A DNA stretch of 64,000 nt from JANMEX01 sp031422915 (lineage in GTDB: Bacteria > Pseudomonadota > Alphaproteobacteria > Rhizobiales > Rhizobiaceae). Location: the NCBI GenBank assembly GCA_031422915.1, contig JANPEK010000135.1, forward strand, positions 1-64,000, read 5' to 3'. The notes beneath the pieces are model-generated. The model saw only the letters and a list, made by a program, of their open reading frames with translations. It had not been told where the DNA came from and searched no databases. Below are positions 61,828-64,000 of the stretch, piece by piece; position 1 is the first letter of the stretch; the number at the start of each line of letters is the position of its first letter. Both the position numbers and the translations under genes were made by a program.

Positions 61828-62943
61828 ATGGCCGAGATCGGAATTGGCGTTGTCGGTGCGGGCTACATGGGCAAGGCACACTCGGTGGCCATGGCCGCTG
61901 TCGGTGCCGTTTTTGACACCAGACTACGCCCGCGCCTCGAGATGATCTGCACCACAACGCCGGAGGGTGCACTGCAGAAGGCCCGGGCTTACGGCTTTGC
62001 AAGTGCTGCAAGCGATTGGAAAGCGCTGGTGGAAAATCCCCGCGTTGAAGCGATAGTAATTGCCAGCCCGCAAGAAACACATCGCGAAATCGCGTTGGCG
62101 GCTTTCGGGCTTGGCAAGCCGGTTCTCTGTGAAAAGCCATTGGGTGAAAGTTTGGCCGATAGCCGCGCCATGGTGGCGGCTGCTGAAAATGCCGGGGCCA
62201 TCAACATGGTCGGCTTCAACTACATCCGCACACCAGCCTCCCAGCTTGCGCGTGAAGTCATCGCCAGCGGTGAGATTGGCGAGATCACCTATCTGCGCGG
62301 CGAGCATACAGAAGATTTTCTGGCTGACCCGTCACTGCCGTCAACGTGGCGCACGAAAGACCGGGCAAATGGAAACATGGGAGATTTGGCACCACACATA
62401 ATCAACGCGGCAGCTGCACTTGCCGGTCCGATACGGTCACTTATCGCAGATATTCAAATTGTCCATCAGATGAGGCCGGGGCTGAACGGGCATGAGGCAG
62501 TGACCAATGATGATCAGGCGCAGATCATGTGCCGTTTTGAAAATGGTGCCATGGGCGGGCTCTACATCAGCCGCATCGCGACGGGACGCAAGATGGGATA
62601 TGCCTATGACATTTATGGCACCAAGGGTGCAATTCGCTTTGATCAGGAGGATCAAAATGCGCTCTGGCTATACAAGGGTGATCAACGCCCCGACAGGCAA
62701 GGGTTCACCAAAATTCTTACTGGTCCGGAGCATCCGGACTACAAGCCCTTCTGCCTTGGACCGGGCCATGGAACCGGCTACCAAGACCAGATCATCATAG
62801 AAGCGCGCGACTTTCTTGAAGCTATCGCCAGCGGACACAGCCGATGGCCAACATTCCGCGATGGCATGATGGTGAACCAGATTATCGAAGCTGCATTTTG
62901 CTCACACGATGAACGCCGCTGGGTAGATGTCGCTTCAATCTAA
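61828..62943 (+). CDS. Gfo/Idh/MocA oxidoreductase (inositol 2-dehydrogenase-like)
   Basis: A 371-residue NAD(P)-dependent sugar/inositol dehydrogenase. The Rossmann start IGIGVVGAGYMGKAHSVAMA and the signature VLCEKPLGESLADSRAMVAA (EKP) are clear, with the catalytic-type GDLAPHIINAA His. I use ATG 61828; the much longer open frame back to 61318 overlaps iolD and is not coding. In this setting oxidation of myo-inositol or an isomer is likely. Followed by the iolE-like gene. Confidence 0.9.
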   Translation: MAEIGIGVVGAGYMGKAHSVAMAAVGAVFDTRLRPRLEMICTTTPEGALQKARAYGFASAASDWKALVENPRVEAIVIASPQETHREIALAAFGLGKPVLCEKPLGESLADSRAMVAAAENAGAINMVGFNYIRTPASQLAREVIASGEIGEITYLRGEHTEDFLADPSLPSTWRTKDRANGNMGDLAPHIINAAAALAGPIRSLIADIQIVHQMRPGLNGHEAVTNDDQAQIMCRFENGAMGGLYISRIATGRKMGYAYDIYGTKGAIRFDQEDQNALWLYKGDQRPDRQGFTKILTGPEHPDYKPFCLGPGHGTGYQDQIIIEARDFLEAIASGHSRWPTFRDGMMVNQIIEAAFCSHDERRWVDVASI

Positions 62944-62968
62944 CTTACGTGGATATATGGAACCGGAT

Positions 62969-63862
62969 ATGACAGTCAAAATTGGAAATGCACCATGCTC
63001 CTGGGGTATCGAGTTTGCGGATGATGCACGCAATCCCTCATGGGAACGGGTTCTCGATGAGTGCAAGGCCGCAGGCTATGACGGCATTGAACTCGGCCCC
63101 ATCGGGTTTATGCCGGAGGATCCTGCGATACTCGGTGAGGCGTTGGCAACGCGCGAACTGACTTTGATCGGCGGCGTGGTTTTTCGTCCGTTCCATGATG
63201 CCGGAAAATGGGATGACGTGATTGATGCTTCGATCCGCACCTGCAAGGCACTTGTCGCACACGGTGCCAAGCACTTGGTCCTGATCGATTCCATTTCACC
63301 CCGCCGCGCGCCCACAGCCGGTCGCCCCTTGGAGGCCGAACAGATGAGCGAGCCGGAATGGCGCGATTTCGTGGACCGGATCCGCACCATTGCCAGCATG
63401 GGCACAAATGAATACGGCCTCACTGTTTCGATCCACCCACACGCTGCCGGCTTTATCGATTTTGAGCCCGAGATCGAGCGCCTGCTGAGCGAAACACCGT
63501 CAGACCTGTTGAAGCTTTGCCTTGATACCGGTCACTCCCATTATGCTGGCTTTGACCCGGTGCCGTTCATGCGTCAGCATATGGAGCGCATTGCCTACAT
63601 GCATTTCAAGGATATAAACCCGACCGTGCGAACAGAAATTGTCAAAAACCGAACCGGGTTTTACGATGCATGCGGACAAGGAATATTCTGCAATCTCGGC
63701 AATGGTCTGACTGACTTCAAAGCTGTCAGGCAACTCCTGCTTGACAACAATTACAAAGGTTGGTGCACCGTCGAGCAAGACTGTGATCCAGAGGGAGATA
63801 CGTCTCCCGCAATGGATGCTGTCGCGAACCGCACATATCTTCAATCAATCGGCTTCAACTGA
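62969..63862 (+). CDS. iolE: Inosose dehydratase-like TIM-barrel protein (IolE)
   Basis: A 297-residue xylose-isomerase-like TIM barrel. The start TVKIGNAPCSWGIEFADDAR matches IolE (KIGNAPxSWG). Metal ligands are visible in LKLCLDTGHSHYAG and RIAYMHFKDINP, with the C-terminal YKGWCTVEQDCDPEGDTSP. It dehydrates 2-keto-myo-inositol. ATG 62969 fits the family N-terminus; ATG 62957 is an in-frame alternative. It stands 26 bases after the iolG-like stop. Confidence 0.88.
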   Translation: MTVKIGNAPCSWGIEFADDARNPSWERVLDECKAAGYDGIELGPIGFMPEDPAILGEALATRELTLIGGVVFRPFHDAGKWDDVIDASIRTCKALVAHGAKHLVLIDSISPRRAPTAGRPLEAEQMSEPEWRDFVDRIRTIASMGTNEYGLTVSIHPHAAGFIDFEPEIERLLSETPSDLLKLCLDTGHSHYAGFDPVPFMRQHMERIAYMHFKDINPTVRTEIVKNRTGFYDACGQGIFCNLGNGLTDFKAVRQLLLDNNYKGWCTVEQDCDPEGDTSPAMDAVANRTYLQSIGFN

Positions 63863-63875
63863 TGGAAACATTCAC

Positions 63876-64000
63876 ATGAAGAAACTCAACTGGGGCATGA
63901 TCGGCGGCGGCGATGGCAGCCAGATCGGACCAGCCCACCGGATCAGTGCCGCAATGGACGGGCACTACACAATGGCTGCCGGCGCGCTTGACATCAACGC
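63876..64000 (+). CDS. Gfo/Idh/MocA oxidoreductase, cut by window end
   Basis: The first 41 codons read KKLNWGMIGGGDGSQIGPAH RISAAMDGHY..., an N-terminal Rossmann motif of Gfo/Idh/MocA enzymes with the unusual GGGDGSQIGPAHR loop. It starts 14 bases after iolE and is the third gene of the rightward inositol unit. The remainder lies beyond the window. It may handle another inositol isomer. Confidence 0.8.
   Translation, partial: MKKLNWGMIGGGDGSQIGPAHRISAAMDGHYTMAAGALDIN

Overview
The window is accessory DNA from an alphaproteobacterium of the order Hyphomicrobiales (Rhizobiales), almost certainly a repABC-type plasmid or chromid. The left end carries a complete repABC cassette on the minus strand with a candidate antisense RNA, an AT-rich stretch inside repC and parS-like palindromes. 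Next to it are two genes that often accompany such cassettes: a DUF1612/HTH protein and a tyrosine recombinase. The rest is a mosaic of catabolic operons (ABC importers, LacI and LysR regulators, dehydrogenases, polyol and inositol genes) separated by decayed insertion sequences, as expected of a large rhizobial plasmid. No rRNA, tRNA or CRISPR was seen.

Layout. 0-6.5 kb: replication and partition. 6.5-9.7 kb: decayed DNA, a Fic pseudogene cut by an IS3-family element, and an ISL3 remnant. 9.8-17.3 kb: a LysR regulator, an APC permease, a DUF1349 protein, a CoA-transferase pseudogene cut by an IS481 element, an alpha/beta hydrolase, and an IS5-type transposase with one amber codon. 17.4-33.3 kb: a large catabolic block (tandem SnoaL-like protein, sugar-type ABC importer, LacI regulator, AtzG-like small subunit, amidase, two divergent histidinol-dehydrogenase-family enzymes, SDR, bicupin, stand-alone MetE-like protein, hydrolase, HpcH/HpaI aldolase). 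33.3-41.2 kb: a LysR regulator, class III aminotransferase, polyamine-type ABC importer and MFS permease. 41.5-42.4 kb: IS debris. 42.6-51.2 kb: a polyol-type ABC importer with two ATPases plus a dihydroxyacetone-kinase fusion, controlled by a divergent LacI regulator. 51.5-57.2 kb: IS630 and IS5 debris, a nitrilase fragment, an intact-looking hipBA pair, and the wreck of an EI/dha locus. 57.2-64 kb: divergent myo-inositol catabolic genes (aldolase, iolB, iolC, iolD leftward; iolG-like, iolE-like and a further dehydrogenase rightward).

How the genes work together. The 17.4-33.1 kb block looks like one regulon. Near-identical palindromes of the form TTTGCATACGTATGCAAA lie upstream of the SnoaL gene, of the ABC importer operon (which contains its own lacI) and between the two divergent hisD-like genes. 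I know of no described pathway with this enzyme set, so it is the best candidate in the window for an undescribed catabolic system. A second LacI gene has three GAGGnGCGCACCTC-type sites beside it, facing the polyol operon. A perfect palindrome TTTGCAATCGATTGCAAA separates the two inositol transcription units. Functions are inferred from protein families recognised by eye; no database search was possible.
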